Assembly: GCA_009993635.1 (NCBI GenBank) | Contig: JAACTC010000008.1 | Span: 216,809-280,808, forward strand | Origin: Erythrobacter sp. | GTDB lineage: Bacteria; Pseudomonadota; Alphaproteobacteria; Sphingomonadales; Sphingomonadaceae | DNA: 64,000 nt | Direction: 5' to 3' | Shown: positions 1-8,492 of the stretch, in pieces | Numbering within the stretch: the first letter of the stretch is position 1 | Layout: the number at the start of each line of letters is the position of its first letter | Position numbers and translations under genes: made by a program | Notes under the pieces: model-generated | The model's input: the letters and a program-made list of their open reading frames with translations, nothing else | Databases searched by the model: none | What the model was told of the DNA's origin: nothing

Positions 1-731
1 GCTCCCCCGCCCCGTTCCATGCGGTCGACTCGCGTGAAGATCTGCTTGCCGGGATCGATGCGCTGGGCACGCCTGCGATCCTCAAGACCCGGCGCGACGG
101 CTATGACGGCAAGGGCCAGTGGCGGATCGGTTCGCGCGCAGAGGCCGAAGCCCTCGACCTGCCCGATGCCGCGTGCATTCTGGAAGGGTTCGTCGATTTC
201 GAATGCGAATTCTCGGTCATCCTCGCACGCCGTGCCGATGGCGTGATCGCCTTTTGGGAAAGCTCTGAAAACGGGCATGAGGGCGGCATTCTCGCCCGGT
301 CGAGCCTGCCGGGCCGCGCAATCATCGGCGAACAGGTGGCCGAGGCGCGCGATCTGGCGAAGGCCGTGGCGGACAGGCTCGACTATGTGGGCGTGCTGAC
401 GCTCGAATTCTTCGCCAGCCGGAATGGCCCGATTTTCAACGAGATGGCTCCGCGCACGCACAATTCGGGCCACTGGACCATCGAAGGGGCTGCCACCAGC
501 CAGTTCGAGAATCAGGTTCGCGCGATCTGCGGCCTGCCGCTGGGCGATACCCGCCGCGTCGCGCCGCGCGTGACGATGGAGAACGTGATCGGCCCCGCCG
601 CGGCGACGGCGCATGAGGCGCTGGGAGATCCGTCGGCGCACCTGCACCTCTACGGCAAGACCGACGCGCCGGAGGGGCGCAAGATGGGCCACATCACGCG
701 GCTGGAATGGCCCGAAGGGGAGCGCACCTGA
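1..731 (+). CDS. purK: N5-carboxyaminoimidazole ribonucleotide synthase, C-terminal part (partial)
   Basis: This is the 3' part of an ATP-grasp enzyme that carboxylates aminoimidazole ribonucleotide in purine synthesis, in the cytoplasm. The reading frame enters at base 3 and runs open to the TGA at 729-731, giving about 242 residues; the N-terminal third lies outside the window. Seen: the ATP-grasp loop GYDGKGQ near bases 102-122, a central segment with NEMAPRTHNSGH typical of PurK, and a C-terminal GHIT strand. The stop overlaps the folA start by one base (TGATG), so the two are probably cotranscribed. PurK assignment rather than PurT rests on the NEMAPRTHNSGHWT signature. Confidence 0.93.
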   Translation, partial: SPAPFHAVDSREDLLAGIDALGTPAILKTRRDGYDGKGQWRIGSRAEAEALDLPDAACILEGFVDFECEFSVILARRADGVIAFWESSENGHEGGILARSSLPGRAIIGEQVAEARDLAKAVADRLDYVGVLTLEFFASRNGPIFNEMAPRTHNSGHWTIEGAATSQFENQVRAICGLPLGDTRRVAPRVTMENVIGPAAATAHEALGDPSAHLHLYGKTDAPEGRKMGHITRLEWPEGERT

Positions 732-1237
732 TGCTGCAGGATCGCCTGTTTCTCGTCTTTGCGCGCGCCGCGAACGGCACCATCGGCAAGGATGGCGGCC
801 TGCCGTGGCACATCCCGGCCGATCTCAGGCACTTCAAGGCGCTGACCATCGACAAGCCCATGATCATGGGCCGCAAGACGTTCGAAAGCTTCGCCGCCCC
901 ACTTCCGAGACGGCGGCATATCGTAATGAGCCGGGACTCGGACTGGCAGGCCGAAGAGGCCGAGCGGGTCATGTCCGTGCCCGAGGCTCTCGCCGCTGCT
1001 GGGGGCGAAGAAACCGCGGTTATCGGCGGCGCCAACATCTTTCTCCTTTTCGAACCGCAGGCGGAGCGTATCGAGATGACGCAGATCCACGCGGACTTCG
1101 AAGGCGACACCTTCGTCGATGCGCCCGATCCCGAACGGTGGGAGGAGATCGCCCGCGAAGACCACGAGGCGCAGGGCGAGCGCCCGGCTTTCTCGTTCCT
1201 CACCTTCCTGCGGACGGACCGGGAAGACGGCCAATGA
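731..1237 (+). CDS. folA: Dihydrofolate reductase
   Basis: Reduces dihydrofolate to tetrahydrofolate with NADPH, supplying one-carbon units for purine and thymidylate synthesis. The 168-residue length is normal for bacterial chromosomal DHFR. The start at the ATG overlapping the purK stop gives the expected N-terminus; an in-frame ATG 24 bases upstream would add eight residues inside purK. Seen: the substrate-loop WHIPADL with the catalytic Asp at residue 31, and the NADPH-binding GRKTFES at 47-53, followed by GGANIF. The 3' end overlaps the next gene by ATGA, so it belongs to the purK-ribF run. Confidence 0.95.
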   Translation: MLQDRLFLVFARAANGTIGKDGGLPWHIPADLRHFKALTIDKPMIMGRKTFESFAAPLPRRRHIVMSRDSDWQAEEAERVMSVPEALAAAGGEETAVIGGANIFLLFEPQAERIEMTQIHADFEGDTFVDAPDPERWEEIAREDHEAQGERPAFSFLTFLRTDREDGQ

Positions 1238-2436
1238 TCCGCAAGCTTCTGCTGGGCTTCGCCGCGCTGCTGACGGTCGCAGCCGCGGTGTTCTTCACTT
1301 TCGGCCCGCGCTGGGCGGAGGGTTCGATGAACCGGATCGACGGCGAACCCCTGATCGAGGTTTCGGACGAGGCAAAGGCGCTCCACGAGACGCTGACCAT
1401 CGTCGATCTGCACTCCGATACGCTGTTGTGGGATCGCGACCTGCTGCAGCGTGCCTCGCGCGGCCACATGGACCTTCCGCGATTACAGGACGGCAACGTC
1501 GCGTTACAGGTATTCTCCAGTGTGACCAAGACGCCGCGGGGCCAGAACTACGACGCGAACGGTGCCGATAGCGACAACATCACCCCGCTGGTGATTGCCC
1601 AGTTGCAGCCGGTGGGCACGTGGACGTCGCTGCTCGAACGATCGCTGTGGCATGCCGAAGAGCTCGATCGGGCCGCTGCGAATTCGGATGGCGAGCTAAT
1701 GACGATCGCCTCTCCCCGCGATCTGCAGCGCCTGATCGGCGAACGGAAGGGCGAGACCCCCAGGCCCGTCGGTGCGCTGCTGAGCATCGAAGGCCTGCAG
1801 AACCTCGAAGGCGATCTCGCCAACCTCGACAGGCTGCGCTCCGCGGGCTTTCGAATGGCCAGTCTGACGCATTTCTTCGACACCGATCTCGCCGGATCGA
1901 TGCACGGGCTGAAGAAGGGCGGCCTGACCGACATGGGCCGCGCCGCCATCCGGCGGATGGAGGAGCTAGGGATGGTGGTCGACATCGCCCATTGTAGCCA
2001 CGCCTGCGTGGCGGACATCCTGGCGATGGCGCGGCGTCCGGTCGTGTCGAGCCACGGCGGGGTGCAGGCGACCTGCGACGTGAACCGCAACCTGACCGAC
2101 GCGGAGATTCGCGGAGTCGCCAAAACCGGCGGCGTTGTAGGCATCGGCTATTGGGACGGGGCGGTCTGCGGCACGTCGCCGCGCGATGCGGCCAGGGCGA
2201 TGAAGCATGTCCGCGATCTTGTGGGCATCGAATACGTCGCGCTGGGCAGCGATTACGACGGCGCGACCACCGTGCGGTTCGATACCTCGCAGCTGGTGCA
2301 GGTGACGCAGGCGTTGATGGACGAAGGCTTCACCGACGATGAGATTCGCGCGGTGATGGGCGAGAACGCGCTTCGCGTGCTGCGCGAAGACCTTGAGCCG
2401 CTGCGCATGTCGGTTCCGGCGGTGCCCGTTCCATGA
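1234..2436 (+). CDS. Membrane dipeptidase, peptidase family M19 (renal dipeptidase-like)
   Basis: A zinc-dependent dipeptidase of 400 residues. A hydrophobic N-terminal segment (about residues 1-24) is a signal peptide or membrane anchor, so it acts outside the cytoplasmic membrane. Family motifs are visible: DLHSDT (metal-binding His and Asp), the Glu in LSIEG, the THFFDTDLAGSMHG stretch, the His in DIAHCSH, SHGGV, and the GSDYDG Asp near the C-terminus. Both ends overlap neighbours by ATGA, so translation is probably coupled with folA and ribF. The physiological substrate cannot be read from sequence. Confidence 0.9.
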   Translation: MIRKLLLGFAALLTVAAAVFFTFGPRWAEGSMNRIDGEPLIEVSDEAKALHETLTIVDLHSDTLLWDRDLLQRASRGHMDLPRLQDGNVALQVFSSVTKTPRGQNYDANGADSDNITPLVIAQLQPVGTWTSLLERSLWHAEELDRAAANSDGELMTIASPRDLQRLIGERKGETPRPVGALLSIEGLQNLEGDLANLDRLRSAGFRMASLTHFFDTDLAGSMHGLKKGGLTDMGRAAIRRMEELGMVVDIAHCSHACVADILAMARRPVVSSHGGVQATCDVNRNLTDAEIRGVAKTGGVVGIGYWDGAVCGTSPRDAARAMKHVRDLVGIEYVALGSDYDGATTVRFDTSQLVQVTQALMDEGFTDDEIRAVMGENALRVLREDLEPLRMSVPAVPVP

Positions 2437-3395
2437 GGTGGCTCGATCACCGCGACCCCGCGCCCGCACCCTTGCGGGGGGCGATCGTCGCGCTCGGCAA
2501 TTTCGACGGGTTTCACAAGGGCCACCAGGCGGTGGCGGGCGAGGCGATCCGCTGGGCCCGCGAGGAAGAGCGCCCGGTCATCGTCGCCACTTTCGATCCG
2601 CACCCGGTTCAGTTCTTCAAGCCCGATACGCCGCCGTTTCGCCTGACCAGCCTCGAACAGCGGCACGAGCTCTATCTCGCCTTCGGGGCGAGTGCGATGC
2701 TGGTGTTCCACTTCGACGCCGAGCTGGCGAACACCACCGCACAGGACTTCATCGAACAGATCCTGGTTGAACGGATCGGCGCGCACGGCGTGCTGACGGG
2801 CGAGGATTTCACCTTCGGCAAGGGCGCGAAGGGCGATGCGGCGCTGCTGCAGGAACACGGCGCGAAATTCGGGCTGGAAGCGCGCATCGTGCCGGCGGTG
2901 GCCGAAGGCGGCGCGGCCGTTTCGTCCAGCCGCGTGCGCGATCTGCTGCAAAACGGCGATCCGCAGGGAGCCGCCGACCTCCTGACCCGGCCTTTTGCGA
3001 TTCGCGGGATCGTGGAGCATGGCGACAAGCGCGGGCGCACGATCGGCTACCCCACCGCGAACCTTGCGCTGGAGGATTACCTGCGCCCGAAATACGGCAT
3101 CTACGCCGTTACGGGCCGCATCCTGTCCTCGGGCAAGCAGCTGAAAGGCGCGGCCAATATCGGCATCCGACCGCAGTTCGAGCCTGCCAAGGAACTGCTG
3201 GAGCCGTATTTCTTCGACTTTTCGGGCGACCTCTACGGGCAGGAGATCGAGGTCGCGCTGCACCACTTCATCCGCCCCGAGGCGAAATTCGACGATCTGG
3301 ATGCGCTGATCGCGCAGATGGACCGGGATTGCGCCGAGGCGCGGCGGTTGCTGGCGGAGTATGGTCTCGCGCCGAGGGCGCGGAGTGGCTGCTGA
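2433..3395 (+). CDS. ribF: Bifunctional riboflavin kinase / FAD synthetase
   Basis: Converts riboflavin to FMN and FMN to FAD. The N-terminal nucleotidyltransferase domain shows NFDGFHKGH (residues 23-31), TFDPHP and the FGKGAKGD loop. The C-terminal kinase domain shows RGRTIGYPTANL near residues 202-213. The 320-residue length is typical. It starts inside the end of the dipeptidase gene (ATGA), leaving no room for an FMN riboswitch. Its TGA stop lies inside a 28-bp repeat that recurs near 54.7 kb. Confidence 0.96.
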   Translation: MRWLDHRDPAPAPLRGAIVALGNFDGFHKGHQAVAGEAIRWAREEERPVIVATFDPHPVQFFKPDTPPFRLTSLEQRHELYLAFGASAMLVFHFDAELANTTAQDFIEQILVERIGAHGVLTGEDFTFGKGAKGDAALLQEHGAKFGLEARIVPAVAEGGAAVSSSRVRDLLQNGDPQGAADLLTRPFAIRGIVEHGDKRGRTIGYPTANLALEDYLRPKYGIYAVTGRILSSGKQLKGAANIGIRPQFEPAKELLEPYFFDFSGDLYGQEIEVALHHFIRPEAKFDDLDALIAQMDRDCAEARRLLAEYGLAPRARSGC

Positions 3396-3419
3396 CACAC
3401 CTGACACAGTGTCCAGGGG
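3392..3419 (+). repeat. 28-bp dispersed repeat, copy 1
   Basis: The 28 bases start CTGACACACCTGACACAGTG and end in CCAGGGG; they are identical to 54711-54738. This copy includes the ribF stop codon. The inner GACAC/GTGTC can pair. A short hairpin follows directly, and a second shared block TGTAGGACAGCG lies at 3531-3542. Confidence 0.85.
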
Positions 3420-3438
3420 TCAAAAACCGGCCCCTTTT
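3416..3438 (+). terminator. Hairpin with T-tract after ribF
   Basis: GGGGTC (3416-3421) pairs with GGCCCC (3429-3434), allowing one T·G pair. The loop is AAAAACC and four T follow. The form is that of a short intrinsic terminator between ribF and ileS. The second repeat copy has an equivalent hairpin with changed but still pairing stem bases. Confidence 0.5.
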
Positions 3439-3530
3439 CGTACGCGCGGCTCAGGCGTGAGGCGCTGCATCGAACGGAAGCGTGATCGACGGTATCAAGG
3501 AGCGGCGGTGAGGCTAGCGGCTCGGGCGCA

Positions 3531-3542
3531 TGTAGGACAGCG
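3531..3542 (+). repeat. TGTAGGACAGCG block, copy 1
   Basis: A 12-base block found in the same order after both copies of the 28-bp repeat (again at 54838-54849). Here it sits about 100 bases upstream of the ileS start. Function unknown. Confidence 0.55.
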
Positions 3543-3642
3543 CAGTGCCCCCCTCCTGCGCGATTCGCTGCGCGCACCGATGTCGGGTGCAGCAATCGAA
3601 AAATTGCGCGATGCACAAGGCCCCGCTAAGGCCTCGCGCCTG

Positions 3643-6600
3643 ATGAGCGATGAACCAAAGAAGGATTGGCGGGACACCGTCTTCCTGCCGAAAACCGATT
3701 TCCCCATGAAAGCCGGGCTCCCGCAGAAGGAGCCGGGCATTCTGGCTGGCTGGCAGGAGAGAGACCTGCACGGCACGCTGCGCGCCGAGCGTGCGGGTTC
3801 CGAAAAGTTCATCCTCCACGATGGCCCGCCCTATGCGAACGGCGATATCCACGTCGGCCACGCGCTCAACCACATCCTGAAGGACATGGTCGTCCGCACG
3901 CAGAGCCTGCTCGGCAAGGATGCGCCCTACGTGCCCGGGTGGGACTGCCACGGCCTGCCGATCGAGTGGAAGGTCGAGGAACAGTACCGCAAGAAGAAGC
4001 TCAACAAGGACGAGGTCCCGCGCGCCGAATTCCGCGCCGAATGCCGCGCCTATGCGCGAGGGTGGGTCGATACCCAGCGCGAACAGCTGAAGCGCCTCGG
4101 CATCATGGGCGACTGGGACCATCCCTACCTGACGATGGATTTCGACAGCGAAGCGACGATCGTGTCCGAGCTGATGAGGTTCGCCGAAGCGGGCAATCTC
4201 TATCGCGGCTCCAAGCCGGTAATGTGGTCACCCGTGGAGAAGACCGCGCTGGCCGAAGCCGAGGTCGAGTACGAGGACATCACCTCGACCCAGATCGATG
4301 TGGCGTTCCAAGTTGTCGAGGGTCCGATCGAAAAGCTAGAGGGCGCTTTCGCGGTAATCTGGACGACGACCCCGTGGACGATCCCGGTCAACCAGGCATT
4401 GGCCTATGGGCCTGAAATAGAATACGTTCTTGGGCAGCCGGAGTTCTCGGGCGTCTCCGACGACGCGATGGAAAGCATCGTTAAATCCCCTACTTTCAAC
4501 GAGCTGTTCGTTCGCCCGGTATTGATCGCTGCGGATTTGGTCGATGCCTTCACCGGCCGCGTCAATGCCATGCTAAGGCAACTTGATCTGGCCAAGCTCG
4601 GGTCGCCGAACGCAAAGTTCGGTTTGGTTTTGGAATCGGGAGACCGTTTCAAAGGCTCCGACCTTGCCGGCACCAAGGTCCGCCACCCGATCTACAACCT
4701 GCTCAAGTCCCGTCATTCCCGCGAAGGCGGGAATCCCGCTTCTGCCGATGGCGCGAACGACGAAGGCCAGCTGGACCCCCGCCTGCGCGGGGGTGACGAG
4801 GAGTGGGAGAAGGCGCTCGCCTTCTACGAAAAACTCCGTCCGATGCTGCCGGGCGACTTCGTCACCACCGACAGCGGTACCGGCCTCGTCCACATGTCGC
4901 CCGACCACGGCGAGGACGATTTCTACCTGTGCCGCGAGAACGGGATCGACCCGGTCTTCGCGGTCGACGATGGCGGCGTGTACCGCGACGACTGGCCGTG
5001 GCTGGGCGCGGACGACCTCGACGAAGACGGCAAGCCGCGCCGCCGCGCGGTCATCAACCCGAAATTCAACGCGCCCGACGGGCCGATCTGCTCGGACCTG
5101 CGCGAAGCGGGTGCGCTGCTGAGCGCGAGCGCGGACTACAAGCACTCCTACCCGCACTCGTGGCGGTCCAAGGCGAAGATCATCTACCGCTGCACGCCGC
5201 AATGGTTCGTGCCGATGGACAAGGACCTCGAAAGCAAAACCGTTCGTGCTGAGCCGGTGGCGCAAAGCGCCGTCTCCGACTCCGAAGCGCGAACCGAAGC
5301 CGGGGAAGCGCCCGCCCTTCGACAAGCTCAGGACGAGCGGGGGACGCTGCGTGAGCGAGCCATGGGCGAAATCGAGCGCGTGCGCTTCGTGCCCGAGCGG
5401 GGGCGCAACCGCATCCGTTCGATGGTCGAGGGGCGGCCCGACTGGGTGCTTTCGCGCCAGCGCGCATGGGGCGTGCCGATCACGCTGTTCGTCCGCAAGG
5501 ACGGCACCTACCTGCAAGATGCAGACGTGAACCAGCGCGTCGTCGATGCGATCCGCGAAGGTGGCGTCGATGCCTGGGCTGAAGATCGCAAGGCCGAATT
5601 CCTCGGAAGCGAGCACAATCCCGACGATTTCGAGATGGTGCACGACATCCTCGACGTGTGGTTCGATTCGGGCTGCACGCATGTCTTCGTGCTCGAGAGC
5701 GACCGCTGGCCCGCGCTGACCTGGCCCGCGAATCTCTACCTCGAAGGCAGTGACCAGCATCGCGGCTGGTTCCAGTCCTCGCTGCTCGAAAGCTGCGCCA
5801 CGCGCGGCCGTGCGCCGTACGACCAAGTGCTGACCCATGGCTTCACCATGGACCAGAACGGGCGCAAGATGTCGAAGAGCCTTGGCAATACGGTCGATCC
5901 GCTCAAGATTGTCGATCAATACGGCGCGGATATCCTGCGGCTGTGGGCGCTGAGCGTCGATTCGACGATGGACCACCGCATCGGCGACGAGATCCTGAAG
6001 GGGGTCGCCGACCAGTACCGCAAGCTGCGCAACACCTTCCGCTACCTGCTCGGCGCGCTCGAAGGCTACGACCATGAGGCCGAAGGCGTCGCCTATGCCG
6101 ATATGCCCGAGCTGGAGCGGTACACGCTTCACAAGTTGGCCGAGCTGGACGGCAAGCTGCGGCAGGCAATCGCGGATTACGATTTCAACGAATATACCCG
6201 GCTGCTGACCGAGTTCGCCAACGAGGACCTTTCGGCCTTCCTGTTCGATATCCGTAAGGACCGGCTCTATTGCGACGATCCGGCGTGGACCGAGCGCCGC
6301 GCGTACCGGACCGTGCTCGATATCCTGTTCCAGGCGCTGGTCCGCTACGCCGCGCCGGTACTGGTGTTCACCGCCGAGGAAGTGTGGAGCACGCGCTTCC
6401 CGAAACGCGAAAGCATCCACCTGCAACAGCTGCACGACCTGCCGGGCGAATGGACCGACGAGGCGCTCGCCACGCGCTTCGCCGCGCTGCGCGAGTTGCG
6501 CGAGGATGTGACCGAGGCGATCGAACCGCTGCGGCGCGAGAAGACCATCCGGTCGAGCAACGAAGCCGCCGTGAGCGTCCCGAAACAGGCCGTGCCGGAA

Positions 6601-6780
6601 GGTTTCGGGATGGACGATCTTGCGGAACTGTTCATCGCCGCGTCAGTCTCCACCCACGAAGGGGAAGGGGTGAAAGTTGCGCGCTCTTCCGATAACAAAT
6701 GCGGCCGTTGCTGGCGCCTGCTGCCGAGCGTTTCGGTGGATGGCGACCTGTGCGACCGCTGCGAAGAGGTGGTGAACTGA
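3643..6780 (+). CDS. ileS: Isoleucyl-tRNA synthetase with two in-frame repeat insertions
   Basis: Charges tRNA-Ile with isoleucine. Seen: HVGH (residues 70-73), the CP1 editing region with TTTPWTIP, KMSKS (742-746), the anticodon-binding domain and a C-terminal zinc finger (CGRC and CDRC). The ATG giving MSDEPKKD was chosen; longer in-frame starts run into the intergenic repeat region. At 1045 residues it is about 100 longer than typical bacterial IleS. Two palindromic DNA repeats account for much of this: residues about 357-386 (HSREGGNP and DPRLRGGD) and about 533-566 (ALRQAQDERG). Both remain in frame. The stretch between TTTPWT and the first repeat also looks longer than usual. The stop overlaps lspA by one base. 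Confidence 0.95.
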   Translation: MSDEPKKDWRDTVFLPKTDFPMKAGLPQKEPGILAGWQERDLHGTLRAERAGSEKFILHDGPPYANGDIHVGHALNHILKDMVVRTQSLLGKDAPYVPGWDCHGLPIEWKVEEQYRKKKLNKDEVPRAEFRAECRAYARGWVDTQREQLKRLGIMGDWDHPYLTMDFDSEATIVSELMRFAEAGNLYRGSKPVMWSPVEKTALAEAEVEYEDITSTQIDVAFQVVEGPIEKLEGAFAVIWTTTPWTIPVNQALAYGPEIEYVLGQPEFSGVSDDAMESIVKSPTFNELFVRPVLIAADLVDAFTGRVNAMLRQLDLAKLGSPNAKFGLVLESGDRFKGSDLAGTKVRHPIYNLLKSRHSREGGNPASADGANDEGQLDPRLRGGDEEWEKALAFYEKLRPMLPGDFVTTDSGTGLVHMSPDHGEDDFYLCRENGIDPVFAVDDGGVYRDDWPWLGADDLDEDGKPRRRAVINPKFNAPDGPICSDLREAGALLSASADYKHSYPHSWRSKAKIIYRCTPQWFVPMDKDLESKTVRAEPVAQSAVSDSEARTEAGEAPALRQAQDERGTLRERAMGEIERVRFVPERGRNRIRSMVEGRPDWVLSRQRAWGVPITLFVRKDGTYLQDADVNQRVVDAIREGGVDAWAEDRKAEFLGSEHNPDDFEMVHDILDVWFDSGCTHVFVLESDRWPALTWPANLYLEGSDQHRGWFQSSLLESCATRGRAPYDQVLTHGFTMDQNGRKMSKSLGNTVDPLKIVDQYGADILRLWALSVDSTMDHRIGDEILKGVADQYRKLRNTFRYLLGALEGYDHEAEGVAYADMPELERYTLHKLAELDGKLRQAIADYDFNEYTRLLTEFANEDLSAFLFDIRKDRLYCDDPAWTERRAYRTVLDILFQALVRYAAPVLVFTAEEVWSTRFPKRESIHLQQLHDLPGEWTDEALATRFAALRELREDVTEAIEPLRREKTIRSSNEAAVSVPKQAVPEGFGMDDLAELFIAASVSTHEGEGVKVARSSDNKCGRCWRLLPSVSVDGDLCDRCEEVVN
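4711..4799 (+). repeat. Palindromic element inside ileS (HSREGGNP type)
   Basis: The outer ends CGTCA (4711-4715) and TGACG (4794-4798) are complementary. Two inner hairpins are seen: TTCCCGC-gaag-GCGGGAA (4716-4733) and CCCCCGC-ctgc-GCGGGGG (4776-4793). This is the layout of the REP-like intergenic repeats common in proteobacteria that translate as HSREGGNP...DPRLRGGD. Here it is translated in frame within the IleS CP1 region, just before PMLPGDF. Confidence 0.85.
5240..5340 (+). repeat. Palindromic element inside ileS (CAAGCTCAGGACGA type)
   Basis: The left arm CCGTTCGTGCTGAGC (5240-5254) pairs with the right arm GCTCAGGACGAGCGG (5326-5340) at 13 of 15 positions. A GGCGC-aaa-GCGCC hairpin lies between them. 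The right arm with CTTCGACAAGCTCAGG matches a dispersed repeat known from many sphingomonad genomes. It is unrelated in sequence to the element at 4711 and is also translated in frame, between MDKDLE and the segment leading to RPDWVLSRQRAWG. Confidence 0.82.
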
Positions 6781-7304
6781 TGAACGGAGCGATGAACCGC
6801 CGGATGGCCGGCCTGCTGCTGGCCGCACTGGTCTTCGGGCTCGATCAGCTGGTGAAATGGGTCGTGCGCGTCCCGCTCGATCTGGAAAAGCGCGGCGTGA
6901 TCGAACTGCTGCCCTTCTTCGACCTGCGCTGGACGCAGAATTTCGGCATTTCGCTGGGCCTGTTCGAGGCTGACAGTGTCGAGGCGCGCTGGATCCTGGT
7001 GCTGGGCACCGCGGCCATCGCGCTGATCGTGCTGCTGTGGATGCTGCGCGAACGCACCGGCGGCGACATTTTCGGCCTCGGTCTCATCCTCGGCGGGGCG
7101 CTGGGCAATATTCTCGACCGGATCCTGTGGGGCTACGTCATCGACTACGCGGATCTGCATATCGGCACGTTCCGTCCCTTCCTGATTTTCAACATCGCCG
7201 ATGCGGCAATCACCATCGGCGTCCTCATCATCCTTGCCCGCTCGTTCTTCCTGCGCGACAAGGACGACGACGACGAAATGCAGTTAGCTGCGAAAGAGAG
7301 CTGA
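6780..7304 (+). CDS. lspA: Lipoprotein signal peptidase (signal peptidase II)
   Basis: An inner-membrane aspartyl protease that removes signal peptides from prolipoproteins. The 174 residues form four hydrophobic segments. Seen: DQLVKW after the first membrane segment, the catalytic Asp in GNILDRI and the second catalytic Asp in NIADAAI. The start is the ATG overlapping the ileS stop (TGATG); an upstream in-frame start would lie inside ileS. The next gene encodes a lipoprotein that is a natural substrate. The ileS-lspA order is common in bacteria. Confidence 0.95.
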   Translation: MNGAMNRRMAGLLLAALVFGLDQLVKWVVRVPLDLEKRGVIELLPFFDLRWTQNFGISLGLFEADSVEARWILVLGTAAIALIVLLWMLRERTGGDIFGLGLILGGALGNILDRILWGYVIDYADLHIGTFRPFLIFNIADAAITIGVLIILARSFFLRDKDDDDEMQLAAKES

Positions 7305-7307
7305 ACA

Positions 7308-7718
7308 ATGCGCCATACACGCCTCCTGATCCTCGCCACCTTCGCCATGGGCCTGTCTGCCTGCGGCAGCGGCGGCGGCATTCTCGGTCGCGACCGGCCC
7401 GACGAGTTCGCCGTTCAGCGGCAGGCTCCGCTGGTGGTGCCGCCCGATTTCAGCCTCGCCCCGCCCGAGCCAGGCGCCCCGCGGCCGAGCGAAGGGACCG
7501 CGGCCGAGCAGGCGCTCGAGGCCCTGTTCGGTGGCCCCGCCGCGCGCAGCGAAGTGGAAGCCGCCGCGATCAGCCGCGCGGGCGAGGCCGCACCCGGCAT
7601 CCGCTCCGCCGTGGGCGACCCGCAGACGCAGACCGTGGCCAAGGGCCGCGTAACGCGCGACATCATCGCCGCCCCCGAAGGTGACGGCGGTTCGGCCCAG
7701 GCCGTCATCCCGGGCTGA
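7308..7718 (+). CDS. DUF3035 domain lipoprotein
   Basis: A 136-residue secreted lipoprotein. A short signal peptide ends in the lipobox LSAC with the lipidated Cys at residue 19. The rest is Pro-, Ala- and Gly-rich, with VVPPDFSLAPP typical of DUF3035. It starts three bases after lspA, which processes such proteins, and probably ends the purK-lspA run. The molecular role of this family is not known. Confidence 0.82.
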   Translation: MRHTRLLILATFAMGLSACGSGGGILGRDRPDEFAVQRQAPLVVPPDFSLAPPEPGAPRPSEGTAAEQALEALFGGPAARSEVEAAAISRAGEAAPGIRSAVGDPQTQTVAKGRVTRDIIAAPEGDGGSAQAVIPG

Positions 7719-7734
7719 TTCTTTCAAGTTTATT

Positions 7735-7767
7735 CGGCTGAATAGCCGGGCAGGTCGCTACCTGCCC
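7735..7767. terminator. Hairpins between convergent genes
   Basis: CGGCT-gaata... AGCCG (7735-7748) and the perfect 8-bp stem GGGCAGGT-cgct-ACCTGCCC (7748-7767) lie where the DUF3035 gene and the LytTR gene converge. The second overlaps the last codons of the LytTR gene. There is no clear T-tract on either strand, so termination is inferred from position and structure only. Confidence 0.35.
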
Positions 7768-8492
7768 GCCATCGCCTTCACATTCGGCAGGAAAGTGCGG
7801 CCGATCCGCAGCGTCTCGCCGTCTTCCAGCTCGACCGACCAGACCCCCAGCCCGTCGTGGCGCAGGCCCGCGATGTGGCTTTTGCGCAGGATCGTGCTGC
7901 GGTGGATGCGGATGAAGGCGTCCGGGTCCAGCTTTTCTTCCAGCCCGGCGATGGTCTGCAGCAGCAGGTAGGTCTTGTCGCCCACATACAGCCGCACATA
8001 GTCGCGCTCTGCATCGATCCGGCGCACGTCGGAAACCGACACGCGCACCAGTTCGGAGCGGTGCGGCACCCACAATTCCTGTAGCCAGCGACCGTCGGAT
8101 ACGTCCGATACCTCGCCCCGCTTGGCCAGCGCGCGCGCAATCGCGCGTTCCAGCCGCTCGGCCGCGACAGGCTTGAGCACGTAATCGACCGCATCCAGAT
8201 CGAACGCCTCGACTGCGAAGCTTTCATGCGCGGTGACGAAGATGATGGCAGGCGGCTGCGGCTGTCTCGCCAGCCTCTTCGCCACCTCGATACCGTCCAG
8301 CCCCGGCATGGTCAGGTCGAGCAGGACGAGGTCGGGCGATGTCTGCGCGATCACCTCCAGCGCAGCTTCGCCGTGATCGGCCTTGCCGACCACCTCGACG
8401 TCCGCGATCCGTCCGCACAGCGTTTCCAGCCGCTCGATCGCGAGCGGTTCGTCGTCCACCAGCACGACGCGAAGGTGAGAATTATCGTCCAT
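7758..8492 (-). CDS. LytTR-family response regulator
   Basis: A 244-residue two-component regulator. The receiver domain (about 8-120) has acidic residues in VLVDDEP, the phospho-acceptor Asp59 in LVLLDLTMPGLDG, and the Lys in VLKPVAAE. The C-terminal LytTR DNA-binding domain (about 145-244) contains ERDYVRLYV and IRIHRSTILRKSHI. It starts 11 bases inside the end of the adjacent kinase gene, so the pair is translationally coupled and almost surely a cognate system. Target genes cannot be inferred. Confidence 0.93.
   Translation of the reverse strand: MDDNSHLRVVLVDDEPLAIERLETLCGRIADVEVVGKADHGEAALEVIAQTSPDLVLLDLTMPGLDGIEVAKRLARQPQPPAIIFVTAHESFAVEAFDLDAVDYVLKPVAAERLERAIARALAKRGEVSDVSDGRWLQELWVPHRSELVRVSVSDVRRIDAERDYVRLYVGDKTYLLLQTIAGLEEKLDPDAFIRIHRSTILRKSHIAGLRHDGLGVWSVELEDGETLRIGRTFLPNVKAMAGR

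Noticed and set aside
2433..2436. FMN riboswitch for ribF
   Set aside because: ribF starts inside the previous gene, so there is no leader to hold one.
4573..6435. A 620-codon open frame on the minus strand opposite ileS
   Set aside because: It is fully antisense to a motif-complete ileS, has Arg/Ala/Val-rich composition typical of high-GC shadow frames and no family motifs.
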